Part shown: in pieces, positions 10,857-22,210 of the stretch
Layout: every line of letters starts with the position of its first letter
Position numbering within the stretch: position 1 is the stretch's first letter
Program-made: the position numbers and the translations under genes
Notes under the pieces: model-generated
Seen by the model: the letters and a program-made list of their open reading frames with translations, nothing else
Databases searched by the model: none
What the model was told of the DNA's origin: nothing
Assembly: GCA_030770425.1 (NCBI GenBank)
Contig: JASJFT010000023.1
Location: 275,722 to 339,721, forward strand
DNA from: Darksidea phi
Lineage: Eukaryota > Ascomycota > Dothideomycetes > Pleosporales > Lentitheciaceae
Reading direction: 5' to 3'
DNA length: 64,000 nt

Positions 10857-11534
10857 CTACTCCATCCTGAACCAGATCTTCGCATCTTCACTCTTGATCC
10901 GAATCGCGTTCCCACCAACGCCCCTCTCAGCGTGCGGATTCTCCTCAGTCATCCAACGAAGGAACCCCTCATGTAGGCCCTGCGCTATACTGTGCAAGCG
11001 AATAGTTGAGCTGCGCGCAAGAATCAAGTTGCCCGATGGCGCTTGCTCGATGTGTCCTTGGCCCACCATGCGGCCGACCCACTCGCGGGTAATCACCACT
11101 GAACCGTCCTCTTGGAGAGCGCCGCACTCGATGTTCCTCGGATCGCGAAGATTCTTGACAGCGGCCGTTAGTGGAATTGCGGAGGGTGAGGTCGGCGCTG
11201 TCATGCCGGTCTCGTGCGGGTTGATGCCGTAGGGCGGGTGGGCAGCGTAAGGGTTCGGTGGTGATATAGGAAAGGGACCGGGAGAGAAGGCTCGCTGAGA
11301 GCCTAGGGGCGTGCAAGCATCGCGATTTTGTGGTGGTACTGGACCAAAGCCGCTCACATTGAGCGTTGCCCATGGGTTGGCGTGAGGGTCCCAAGGCCCA
11401 AGAGCAGCCGGCGGAAGGGTGGGGGTGGCAGTACTTGCACGCTGCGATGGATCACCGAAGCCAGTGAGGCTGAGGTTTAGCCAGGGATTGGCTCCCCGCT
11501 GCTGCCCGTTGTTGTTGCCGTTGCGGTTTGTCAT
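10857..11534 (-). CDS. hypothetical protein with two NPW-x-GFG repeats
   Basis: A single-exon frame of 225 residues with an ATG start. The N-terminal half is Pro/Gly/Asn-rich and disordered and contains two copies of a short motif, ANPWLNLSLTGFG and ANPWATLNVSGFG, about 36 residues apart. The C-terminal half looks folded: IECGALQEDGSVVITREWVG, then an Arg/Leu-rich helix (SSTIRLHSIAQGLHEGFLRW) and an acidic end. No known domain recognised. The sharp motif repetition and clean frame support a real gene. Confidence 0.6.
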   Translation of the reverse strand: MTNRNGNNNGQQRGANPWLNLSLTGFGDPSQRASTATPTLPPAALGPWDPHANPWATLNVSGFGPVPPQNRDACTPLGSQRAFSPGPFPISPPNPYAAHPPYGINPHETGMTAPTSPSAIPLTAAVKNLRDPRNIECGALQEDGSVVITREWVGRMVGQGHIEQAPSGNLILARSSTIRLHSIAQGLHEGFLRWMTEENPHAERGVGGNAIRIKSEDAKIWFRME

Positions 11535-12409
11535 AGGCTCTAGTCAGGAAGGTCGTAATGGTGTTTAGGCGAGGGAGGTGGAGGGAAATATCTTTGAGAG
11601 AACATTGCAGGAAGTAAACTGATATGTATTTGAAAGAAAGGGAAGTCGAAACAGAACTGTTTTGCGGTGTGTGGAGGAGATTCACAGCTGGGGAAGGTCA
11701 GGTGAGACGCAGCTCACTGAGGCAGCGTCTGGCAGAAACGTCATAACAAGCTGCAAAAAGCAAGATAGAACTCCACAAAATAGGCTTGAAGTAATGGGTC
11801 AAGACTTAGATGACTAAAATTCTATTGTATTCGCTCTATCTTCGCATACCCATAAGTGATGGAAAAAAATTTGGCGGCCAAAAACACACATAACAGTGTG
11901 ACAAGACGCATCTGTAGTTCGAACTTTAGCTTTATTGAGGACAAAAAAAAGAAGGGGGCCCGCCGGCCCAGAACGAAATCCAAACGCGAAATCCAATTGT
12001 TGTTGAAGACCTACCTGAACCGAGCCGTTTGACGCTGTTTGAAGCCGGCTGATGAGAACTATACCAGCTTTAGTTTTATTTAATATATATACACCAAATA
12101 AATCGTCAGTAAGCAAAAAAAAATTAAGTTTTGTGTGAAGAGATTCGGGTAATGAGACTATAGGTGTTTACAACGTCACTGACAGCGGGCCGGCCGAACA
12201 CTTCACTCAATGCGGTGCGGGGCAGCTTATCAAAATATCACGGTTAATGTACAGATCTGCAAGTATGAGTTCCGATCCTGATGCCCTGCTACGCTAGCCA
12301 CTATCTATGTCCATGATACGCTACTTGAAAGACTTTCTGCACTACTACCCAAAATCCTCCGCTCCCCTTCCACCACACCATCTCCAGCACTTCCCAACCC
12401 CCAACCCCA
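11535..12409. other. intergenic spacer with AT-rich segment
   Basis: No gene supported. The 11800-12130 part is AT-rich with A-tracts (about 11860-11880, 11940-11950, 12110-12122) and a TTTAATATATATACACC run; it could be an old transposon relic, but I could not identify terminal repeats. Confidence 0.4.
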
Positions 12410-13143
12410 TCATTTCCTCCACCAGGGCGTAGGGCGTCCCCCGAACGGCTTCTCCTTCGGCTCATCCACCGCCGCCTCCCTGTTCCGCTGCGCGGTCCGC
12501 AGCGTCGCAAGCGGGATTCGCAACGTGAGCTCCGCATTCGCGCCCCCAAGCCATTGCATGTAGAGCTCTGGCATCCCCATCTCTCTTCCACGCTGAAGCA
12601 AACTTGACTCGCGCTTCAACACCACGCGCTGTGCCTCGTTGGACCACTCCATGTGCTCCTGCACGCTCCCCTCCATGCACTTCATCACAAAGTCCATGTC
12701 GAGCGTCGCCATTCCTTCATGATTGACGCCCGCGAAAGGGCGGCCGAAGCCAGGAGACAGCAGATCATCGATGATCGCGATGAGATGCTTGCGGGGACGG
12801 CAATCGATATCGCTATTCGGGGCGTGATAGATGTCGGGGATGACCGCGGTGTCCTGGTACGGATGCGGAGGAGGTATGATCTTGAAGAGGGCATTGGGAG
12901 CGCTGACAAACTCCGAGAACCGGTGGTTGGGGACGCGGCGAGGGTTCCAGGGGTTCTCCCATTGCAGAATAGGACTCTGTTGCCGTCAATGATCAAACTT
13001 GCAGGGGGTTAGTAGGCACAGGAATCACTTACACCCTCGAAGTCGGCCATTGCCGTGTCTGGGACGTGTGTAGCCGTGACTTCAATTGCTTCTTGCAAAT
13101 CCTTGTTCAGGAGAGCGTCGATCGGATTGGGGTTGTTCATCAT
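12410..13143 (-). CDS. hypothetical protein, two exons
   Basis: Exon 1 (13143-13033) encodes MMNNPNPIDALLNKDLQEAI through ADFEG; a 56-bp intron (GTAAGT, CTACTAAC branch site, ending GCAACAG) leads in phase 0 to exon 2 (12976-12410), which begins SPILQWENPWNPRR and ends FGGRPTPWWRK. The total is 225 residues. A nearer acceptor (CTGCAAG) would put a stop in frame, so the later AG was chosen. The middle has VIPDIYHAPNSDIDCRP and LLSPGFGRPFAGV; the second half is helical and Met/Glu-rich (KCMEGSVQEHMEWSNEAQRV). I recognise no domain. The two adjacent ATGs leave the exact start ambiguous by one codon. Confidence 0.6.
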
Positions 13144-14637
13144 GGTGGATAGCGTTTGACGTTGGCGTTGAATTGACGTGTGCTGTACGGCTAGAGTTGC
13201 TGCGTTGTCGAACGTAGTTGTTGGGTGGGAAGGCGTCTTAAAATACCTTATAGTATCATGGGCGAGAGACTTTTGCGAAAGCCTACGGTAATCACTTCGT
13301 GCGTCACCGATAGTTCAAGACATAAAGGCTGCCTATTGCCGAGCAAGTGAGCCATTGTATATGGCATGGTATAGGGGAAAGGCCTCTTCTATTGTGCGAA
13401 AACAAGCGTGAATGAGAGTAAGAGGCCGTGCTGCCTATCTTTCTATATGTGCAACGCCCGTTGTTCTTGAGAGTGGCGCTTGTGGTGCCTGATATCAGCT
13501 TCCCGGCTCATGAGCACGAGAGTTCTCAGGACCCATGGCATTTACTACTCTGTGTCGAAGCCCTCGTCGCTCGTGGAGTAAATTTAGGCAACTAATTTTA
13601 AGTCTTTTGCAAAATTACGTTTCTTGTGCAGAAAGTGGAGAGTCGGGGTGCTGTGAACGTCGCTACTGAAAGCCTCCACATTTATTCCCCCTGACTGAAC
13701 TTTTCAACACCAACACTAAAATAGTTAGCAATCAACGTCCACACGAACGCACAACCGAATCCAAGAGGGCTCCATATATCCACCCCTATAGCTCCTAATC
13801 CGATAATCTCACCGTCATCGCTCGAACGCAAACGCGGATCTCCAAGTGAGATAGTACAATCAATCGGCGGGCCGGACCGTTATGCGGCGAAAATTAGACT
13901 ATAAACTTCAAGGCGGAAGTCAGCATCCAAGGCGCAGAGAGACTCCTATCGAGCACACGGAGCCGATGTGGATATTGAGTAATCAAGCCCGGAAGTCGCG
14001 CTGCGGATACATTTCACACGATAGCTGATTCGGGGATATAGCGTGGTAAAATTATTCGGCGAATGCGGCATGTGGTATAGTGAATCTAGGTTCCTAGGCT
14101 TGCCCTGTTTCGGTGTTGTAGCATTGCGGCGAGGCGTTGCTGCTGCATTGCGGCATACTGCAAGAATTGCGCCCCACTGGAGCAACATCGCAAGAGTTCA
14201 CAGATCATGCAGACCTCGCAGCTGGGCAAAAAGGATTCAGAAATATGGCAAAACAAGTGGACTTTTACACTCAACTGTCGTGCGCATACTTTCATTTACA
14301 GGCGTTTATATATGCGTGGCAGCAGGCGTGAAGCGCTGTGACTCACTCCACGCTCTGACTTGGTAGTTCCACCAACTGTGTCACAGTCGGAAAGCTCATA
14401 GAAGATGGCATATTCATGTCCCATCAGCTTTTCCGATATTGATGCACACTGTAAACGTTTGCCCTGCGAACTGCGGGTCAAGATCCCTATATATACCCCT
14501 CCTCGTACCCTCTACTCTTCAGAACCTCCAGACCACCCCAACTACGACTTTGAAGGCCAAATAGAATCCTACGATACCTTCCCTGAGTATCTACAAGCAC
14601 CTCTCGGGAGCGTACACACCCCACCGACTCCACCAAC
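13144..14637. other. intergenic spacer
   Basis: About 1.5 kb with short ORFs in all frames and no recognisable coding signal. The right end is the promoter of the next gene. Confidence 0.4.
14488..14495 (+). promoter_or_regulatory. TATA box
   Basis: TATATATA lies 143 bp upstream of the ATG at 14638, followed by a pyrimidine-rich leader (ACCCCTCCTCGTACCCTCTA). It is the likely core promoter of the secreted two-module gene. Confidence 0.5.
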
Positions 14638-15234
14638 ATGAAGGTTATCGTAATCCTCTTTGCAACCCTTATCACCATCGCAACCGCACTGCCCAACCGA
14701 GTACCCCGATTTCCGTGTGCGTTTTCCAACGAAGACTCAGGCTGTGATTATTGCGTATCGTACCGAGATCAGAGGGCGCGCTGCATGTGCCAGCATGAAT
14801 CGGGCAAACAATGCGACAACGTGGGCCCCAAGTTTGTGAGTCCTTCGAACCGGGTTGAAATCTTCTCATCCACTGACAAGCCACTAGGACGAGTGTAAAA
14901 GGACGAAATGCGCGAAGCGAAACGACGACGGCGGCGCGAGTGCCACCTTGGAGAATCTTGCACCACGATCGCCTTACATGGAGGAACAAGGATGGTGTGA
15001 TTATGGCAACGACGAACCGGGTTGCGATAGTTGCATTAAGCTCCGAAATGAGCGAGCGAGTTGCATGTGCAACGCGAAGGCCTACTGCGGTAGAGCGGAC
15101 AAACTATTTGCAAGTCTTTGAAAAGGCATCGACATACCCATGAGCTAACGAGTGGACAGCTTGAATGCAGGCAGAACTGCCCGAAATCAGCGCGCCGTGC
15201 AAGAGCATCGCGGCGGACGAGGAGGTCATCATAA
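14638..15234 (+). CDS. secreted protein with two tandem 8-Cys modules
   Basis: Exons 14638-14835, 14888-15109 and 15160-15234 give 164 residues. The signal peptide is MKVIVILFATLITIATALP. Module 1 has Cys 27, 36, 39, 49, 51, 59, 69 and 74 (CDYCVSYRDQRARCMC in its core); module 2 has Cys 103, 112, 115, 125, 127, 133, 143 and 147 (CDSCIKLRNERASCMC). Intron 1 (52 bp) is GT-AG and interrupts KF|DEC; intron 2 (50 bp) starts with GCAAGT, has a GCTAACG branch site and ends GGACAG, interrupting LF|LEC at the same place in module 2. Both are phase 0. Without intron 2 the frame stops after FASL and loses the last two Cys of module 2, so the rare GC-AG intron is well argued. The C-terminus is Arg-rich (RRARASRRTRRSS). 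Function unknown; a secreted or effector-like role is inference. Confidence 0.75.
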
Positions 15235-16896
15235 GTAGGGGTTGTGCGAAGCTGGATTCGCAATAACAACACCGTGTCTTGTGGTGGGTGGGTGCGCTTT
15301 GGGGGGGAAGTGGGCCCGACATAGGCATTGTGGATTGTTCATTTTGCACTGGAATGGGCGATATCGTGGTATTTCGAGCTTCAAATTCTTCTGAAGAATA
15401 GACCTTGGGCAGGTAGGCATCGCCGGGACCTCGCGCGTTACTTAGATCGGCCAATGTCGGCGGATTTGTACATAATTACAACTTGCTAGATCATTAACAT
15501 ATCGGGGACCATCATGCCGCCCCATGGCCATGCCTATATGCCCTCATCCTCTAGTTCTGATATGGTTTCGTACCGTAGGGCCGACTCTAAGAAGGAGATG
15601 GGAAGACTTCGGTAGCAGGTGCGCATGATTCAGCGCGGTCCTCGACCAGGGTTGACTGCATGTAGCAAGATAGATCCGAAATTGAGAGTATCTAGGCAAG
15701 ATTTTCGAGAGCAAGCTCTATCGCCCCTGAGCGTATCGAGGGTGGACGTCGACATGGTGGTGCCGCAGGGGACGACCAACATGGTTGATGTAATACTGCC
15801 CGATATTGTGCTAGGGTGTGTCTTCGACCCTTCTTGCACGTGCGTACGCGATCTTGACGAGACTGCCGGCTTGCGATGAGTTCTGCGACGTCTAGTGCCG
15901 CAAGAGCACAGTAGCAGGCGTGCGCCTTCGATGTCCCTTTTACCTTGGTTTATTGGTTGTGGCTTGCGTGCGTGTCACGATAATATTGCTGGCCCCCGAC
16001 GTCTGGATGCCTTCGAGAAAGCGGCCAAGGAAAGAATCTGCGAGCTTCCAGTGTCCCAATGTTCCCGCGCCGCCCTGCCTGTAGGTTCCTTTGCTCTCCC
16101 GTTCTTCTCGTATTCCCGTATCCCCAGAACTGTGATTGGTCGCCGCCCCACACAATGTCACAGACCGAAGCAGTCTATGACGCTGACCAACGTGGACTTG
16201 GGGGCGCAGCAAAGCTTCAGTGTCCTAAGCGAGGTATCGGGCCTGCACTACTGGACTGGCAAGGCGATTTCTGCGGCTGGGCGTTCTAGGCGATGTCGTT
16301 CGCATCGGGGTTTCGGCGCGATCCTGCGGGGAGGCGCGCCTGATGAAGAGACGGTTCGGAAGGTGATTAGAGTTGAGAAAGCTGCGAGTGAGGCCGAAAT
16401 AGTAGCCAGAGAGAAATTGATGTTTGTGTTAGTGATGACGTTAAGTCGTCCAACCGCAGTGCTTTGGCCGATCCACCCGCGGAGCCGAACGTTGGGGGCG
16501 TCCCGGTTAGCTGGATGAGGCAGGCACCAAGCCTGAACGCCTCAAGCGCCGCGCCCCGTCAGCGAAGCCACCCGGGCTAATCTGTAGCCGACAACATTCG
16601 AAGACGTCGACATGCCCCGGCGTGGTGGGCCCTAAGTGCCAATATGACGAGGCGATTGAGTCGGGTAGTTTTCACTCCTGTTGTTCTTTCCTTCCCGTAT
16701 TTCTCCTTCCCGTATATTTCAACGTAACCCCTTTGCGATCCCGGCCGCGATAGCAAGACGGAGAGCATGCAGCCGTGTTTCGTCCGTTGGTAGGATTCCG
16801 ATACCGTAGGCGCCATTGCCACTTCTTTTCGACATCTTAGGGATTTCCATACCTGTTCAATCTCTCAGTAGCCCCATCGCGGGCCGAACGAGCAGC
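15235..16896. other. gene-poor spacer
   Basis: No supported gene. The plus-strand frame 15895-16518 is open for 207 codons but has skewed, non-domain composition and no credible upstream context. The 3' end is the leader of the ABC transporter. Confidence 0.4.
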
Positions 16897-19800
16897 ATGG
16901 CCGGCCTATTCTCGCAGACATGGACGCTCACGAGGAAGACGTTGCTTGTAGTCTTCGTGCGGCACTGGTTCTTCACATCGGTTCGAGCATTCTGGGCGCC
17001 TATCATTTTTGTACGCTACCCCTCTCCAACCTCCCATGTCGAATTACACTGACACTGGACCTATAGATGTTCTTCATAACCTATGCGAAGAACTTCTTTG
17101 TTCCACCCGCAGAATTCGGCATCGGATCTCCCACCCCCATTCGCAGCTTCGAGAACGCGCTCCTCGCCGCCACTGGAAACCGCAATACCGTTGTCTTCGT
17201 GAACAATGGGCATACAGGAGGGGATATCGAGACCGTGATTGGGACGCTCTCGGATACTGTACGCGGCGCAGGAAAAACTGCAACAACGGTGGGGCAAGAA
17301 GTGGATTTGTTGACCACCTGTAGGGGTTCGCTGCGAGGCGCGAGTACGTGCTATGGAGCTATCAGTTTTCATTCGTCGCCGACGGAAGGGGAAGGACTCG
17401 GATGGAACTATACTTTGAGAGCTGATGGCGCTTTTGGGGAAAAGATATTTGTTAACGAAGAAAACAATGACGTTCAACTGTTCATTCTGCCTTTCCAGAA
17501 CGCAGTGGATCGCGCGATCGCATCTATCAACGGAACGGAGATGCCGGCCGCAATTGACGAATACCCTTTCACGGACAAGACACAAGAGGAACGGGCCGAG
17601 AAGATACGGACCCTTTACATGGAAGCCTTGATCAATATAATGGCAGTGGCAATCTACATTGGGGTTTGCGGTGTTACGTACCAGCTCACGGGACAGATGG
17701 CATCAGAGCGCGAAGGCGGCATCTCGCAGCTAGTGGAGGCAATGTCGCCGGCGAAGAAATCATGGCACACGCAAGCCGCCCGTCTATTGTCCAACCATTT
17801 GGCGTTCGACATCATTTACATTCCAGGATGGATCATCATGGGCATAATAATCCGCCAGCTTGCGTTTGCCACCACCAGCGTGGGCATCCTCATCATTTTC
17901 CATATACTGGCGGGACTGTCATTGACGAGCTTCTCGATCTTCGGCGCGAGCTTCTTCCGCAAGGCTCAGCTGTCCGGTATCACTATGGTTATTGCCCCTA
18001 TCTTGCTCGCCATCATCGCACAGGTCGCCGGCCCATTCAATACTGCAGCTGTCGCTGTTCTCAGTCTTCTCTTTCCGTCGATAAATTACGTCTTCTTTAT
18101 CATCTACGTCGCCCGCTGGGAGCGCGTCCTGCAGCCAACAAATCTCGTCAAGGGCGCCCCTGCCTACAACGACCATGACTTTACCCTACCCGGTATCGTT
18201 TTCTGGATCTTTCTTATCATTCAAACCTTGATCTATCCTGTTCTCGGCGCCTTGGTCGAGCGGTGGCTGCACGGAACGGTTTCGCAAGACCGCAAGACAT
18301 CCACTTCTTCTCAGAACCACTCCATCATTCTTTCATCTTTCTCCAAACATTGGACACCCAGCTGGTTCCGTGCTAACATCCTTTCGAAGGTCGGTATTAA
18401 GCCTTCAGAGACTGTCCTGGCCGTCAACGACTTTAGCATCAAAGTACGTCGGGGTCAGATCATGGTATTGTTGGGAGCCAACGGCAGCGGCAAGTCAACA
18501 ACCTTAGATGCCATCGCAGGACTAAACAAGATCACGCATGGCTCCATCGAGATTGACGGCACTGGCGGCCTCGGGCTCTGCCCTCAGAAGAACGTCATGT
18601 GGGACGAACTGACTGTGTTCGAGCACGTCCAACTCTTCAATCGTTTGAAGTCGACCGGCGCTCATGATAGCAAAGAGACGATTGAGAATCTCATCAGGGC
18701 TTGTGATTTGGGGCATAAGCTGAAAGCACAGTCCAGCACATTGTCTGGAGGCCAGAAAAGGAAGCTTCAATTGGCTATGATGTTCACGGGCGGAAGCAGG
18801 GTCTGCTGTGTGGACGAGGTGTCTTCTGGGCTTGATCCGCTTTCAAGACGCAAGATCTGGGAAATTCTGTTAGCTGAGCGCGGGGACCGCACCTTCTTGC
18901 TAACCACACATTTCCTAGACGAAGCTGATGTCCTTGCCGACTATATTGCTATCCTTTCGCGCGGCAACCTCAAGACAAAGGGTACATCGGTACAACTCAA
19001 ACACGAGATTGGCGCTGGCTACCACGTTACCTTCCCGAAAGATACTTCAATCACTCCACGAGGCGGCGTCCGAAAGCCTCCTCCTTCCGATGCTATGGTC
19101 CAATACTGGTTCCCTGATGCGCTAGCCGCGACTAAGTTCGTTGATGAACTACGCCAACATGGCGTCAAGAACTACGATATTGTTGGTCCGACCTTGGAGG
19201 ACGTCTTCTTGGCCCTTGCAGAAGAAGTCAAAGAGCATCACCTCGACAGCGACGAGCCTACGGCCGCCGAAACCTCCACCAAAGATGCCGTACTACCTGG
19301 CTCCGATCAGAACTCGGATGTCGACAAAGGGGTCCAGACCTCCAAGGGTCGTGGTACGTCTATGCCGCAACAGACTCTTATTCTCATCCAGAAACGCTTC
19401 ACGATTCTTCGTCGCAACTACTGGCCATATGTATGCGCAACCCTGCTTCCCATCATTGCTGCTGGCCTCGTCACACTTTTTTTGAAAGACTATAATGCAG
19501 TAGGTTGTAGTCCTGGCGAATCCTCAAACGATCCCGATGTCTTCTCCTTGGCAAACATCGACGTGACCCCACTTGTCGCCATCGGCCCGCCCGACCTCGT
19601 AGACGTCAGCCTGATCGCCCGACGCTCCGGCGTTAGCGAAGACCACTTCCACATCGTCAATACCCTCGACGAGTTCAACAACTACATCGAAACGCGCTTC
19701 CACAATGTCACGCCCGGTGGCTTCTTCGTTCAACAAGATGGCCCCCCAGTTCTATCCTATATAGCCAACAACGGCGTCATCGGCGGTCTCATCACGCTCA

Positions 19801-21853
19801 ACACTTTAGACAACATTCTTACCGGCATTCCTATCTCTACGCAATATCAGCAGTTTGCCGTCCCTTTCGCGCCTAATATGGGAAAAACTTTACAATTGAT
19901 TCTATACTTTGGCCTCGCGATGAGCGTGTACCCTGCGTTCTTTGCGTTATACCCCACGATCGAACGGTTGAGGAAAGTGCGAGCGTTGCATTATAGTAAC
20001 GGCATCAGGGCGGCACCATTGTGGATGGCGTATTTGATCTTTGATCTCTGTTTTGTGTTATTGATCTCTGCTGTTGTTACTGGGATATTTGTCGGAGTAA
20101 GTCTAATCCGTCTCCATCTACTATAACGAATTGCAAGGAGGGTTACTGACATCGGGTCTTGCAGGCTTCATCCGAATGGTACAATCCAGGCTACCTCTTT
20201 ATCGCCTTCTTTCTTTACGGCCTTACATCGATACTCTTCTGCTACATCATTTCTATCGTCGTTACGTCTCAGCTCGCAACCTTTGCCTTCGCCGCCGGAT
20301 CTCAAACCTCGCTCTTTCTACTCTACTTCATCGGATACATGGCCATTCTGACGTACTCACCGGCATACCGAATCGATAGCGACATTGAAAAGTTCCATTA
20401 TGCCTTCGCAACCATCACACCATCAGGAAATTTACTTCGGACAATGCTGCTTTCTCTTAACTCCTTTTCGGTCCTTTGTCATGGAGATCAGGTTGCGAGC
20501 TACCCAGGAGCCATCAATGTCTACGGTGGTCCGATACTTTACCTGATCGTTCAAGCTATCGTGCTCTTCGTTGCACTAGTTTGGTGGGACTCGGGATATA
20601 GGCCCCCGATCTTCAACCACTCCAAGTCCCGCCAGAGACATAATGAGGACAGTATCGATACACTCGTCCCCGCAGTCGCCGAGGAAGTTGCACGTGCCGA
20701 ACAGAGCAATGACAGTCTCCGTGTGCTGCACTTACACAAGGAATTCGGTCACAACCACGCTGTAAACGACATCACCTTCGGCATCCCGCGAGGCCAAGTA
20801 TTTTCTCTTCTAGGACCAAACGGAGCCGGAAAGTCTTCGACAATATCATTGATTCGAGGAGACATCCATCCTACAACAAGCATCAATGGTGGCGGCGATG
20901 TTCTCATCGAAGGCATCTCTATCATTTCCAAGCGGGCAGCGGCGCGTGGCCATCTCGGTGTCTGTCCCCAGTTTGACGCAATGGACACGATGACTGTAAC
21001 GGAACACTTGTACTTTTACGCTCGCGCCCGCGGTGTCCAGGATCCAGTGTCCTCGGTTAATGCTATTCTCACTGCTACGGGTCTATCTCGATTTCAGACT
21101 CGTCTGGCCTCAAAGCTATCCGGCGGTAACAAGCGCAAACTTAGTCTAGGCATCGCACTCATAGGTAATCCCTCCGTTCTCCTCCTCGACGAGCCGTCCT
21201 CAGGTATGGACGCCGCCGCTAAACGTATCATGTGGAGGACATTGTTGGGTGTGGCAGCTCCTGGTCGCGCGCTACTGATTACAACGCATTCGATGGAGGA
21301 GGCGGATAAGTTAGCAACGAGAGTGGGGATAATGAAGAGGAAGATGTTGGCGCTGGGAACGGTGAGCGAGTTAGGAGAGAGGTATGGAGATGCCTGGGTG
21401 GTACAGCTCGTGTTGAAATCAGCTCCCGAGACAACAACGGAGGAGATGGACAAACTGAAAGAGTGGGTTCGCAGGAGAATTCCAGGGGTTCAAATGGATA
21501 AGTGGGGCTCCCGTGATGGAGGTCATGGACAGTTGCGCTTCAAGGTCCTCAAGGCCGCTGCCTCCGACACATCCAACATCCACACCCATGTGGAGGAGAA
21601 GCAGACCAGATCCGACGTTGATGGAGTCTCGACCAACCCGATCGAACCTATTATATCTCACGACGTCGGCGGTATTCCTGGCCTCATCCGCATGCTCGAA
21701 GAAAGCAGGGAGGAGATCGGCCTCGAATACTATTCCGTGTCTCCTACCACACTTGACGAAGTCTTCTTGCGCGTCGTGGGTGAAGAAGAGGAAGAAGACA
21801 AAGAGAAAAAGAGCAAATGGTTTGGGTTGGGTAGAAAGAAGAGAGGTCATTGA
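16897..21853 (+). CDS. full-length ABC transporter, ABCA-like
   Basis: Exons 16897-17010, 17067-20096 and 20165-21853 (introns of 56 and 68 bp) give 1,610 residues in the order TMD1-NBD1-TMD2-NBD2. TMD1 begins with one span (about 16-40), a large lumenal loop, then a cluster of spans (about 205-410). NBD1 has Walker A GANGSGKST (about 507), signature LSGGQKRKL (about 597) and Walker B VCCVDEVSSGLDP. TMD2 has a span at about 824, a second loop, and spans at about 985-1200. NBD2 has Walker A GPNGAGKSS (about 1266), signature LSGGNKRKL (about 1366) and SVLLLDEPSSGMD. Signature motifs followed by KRKL, plus the long first loops, are ABCA features; family members move lipids. NBD1 has Val where Pro normally follows the catalytic Glu. 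The tail is Glu/Lys-rich. Membrane location and substrate are inferred. Confidence 0.9.
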
Positions 21854-22210
21854 GGGCTTGCGATGAGCCTTTAAATGTGAATAGAGTATCGATGTGTTGA
21901 TGATATACCCCTCGAGCAAAGCATATAGATGAATGCAGATTCCCTCGCCTCTTCACTCCTAACTTCACAATCTGTAACGAGCTTTGGAATTGAAGGAGTG
22001 CTTATATTTATACATTGTAGCAATACAAATGAAGCCGGCCCATCTAAAACAAGAAAAAAAAAAAGCAAAACGGCGCAACGCGGCGCAAAACGATCCGTCG
22101 CCAGAAACGGCGCTCCTACTCGTAAAAGTTAACCCGATTGTCTTCACACACTTATACGTCGCAATTTTCAAAACCGAAGAGGAGAGGATACATACACGAA
22201 GGGCGAGGGC
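21854..22210. other. intergenic spacer between convergent genes
   Basis: 3' flanks of the ABC transporter (plus) and of the exon-duplication gene (minus). It holds an A-rich stretch at 22050-22075 and nothing coding that I can support. Confidence 0.4.

Noticed and set aside
15895..16518. 207-codon plus-strand ORF
   Set aside because: Several frames are open in this GC-rich stretch; composition is not protein-like and no domain is seen.
3990..21853. Secondary-metabolite cluster (monooxygenase, ABC transporter, secreted proteins)
   Set aside because: No synthase, regulator or other tailoring enzyme is present, and the monooxygenase is dead.
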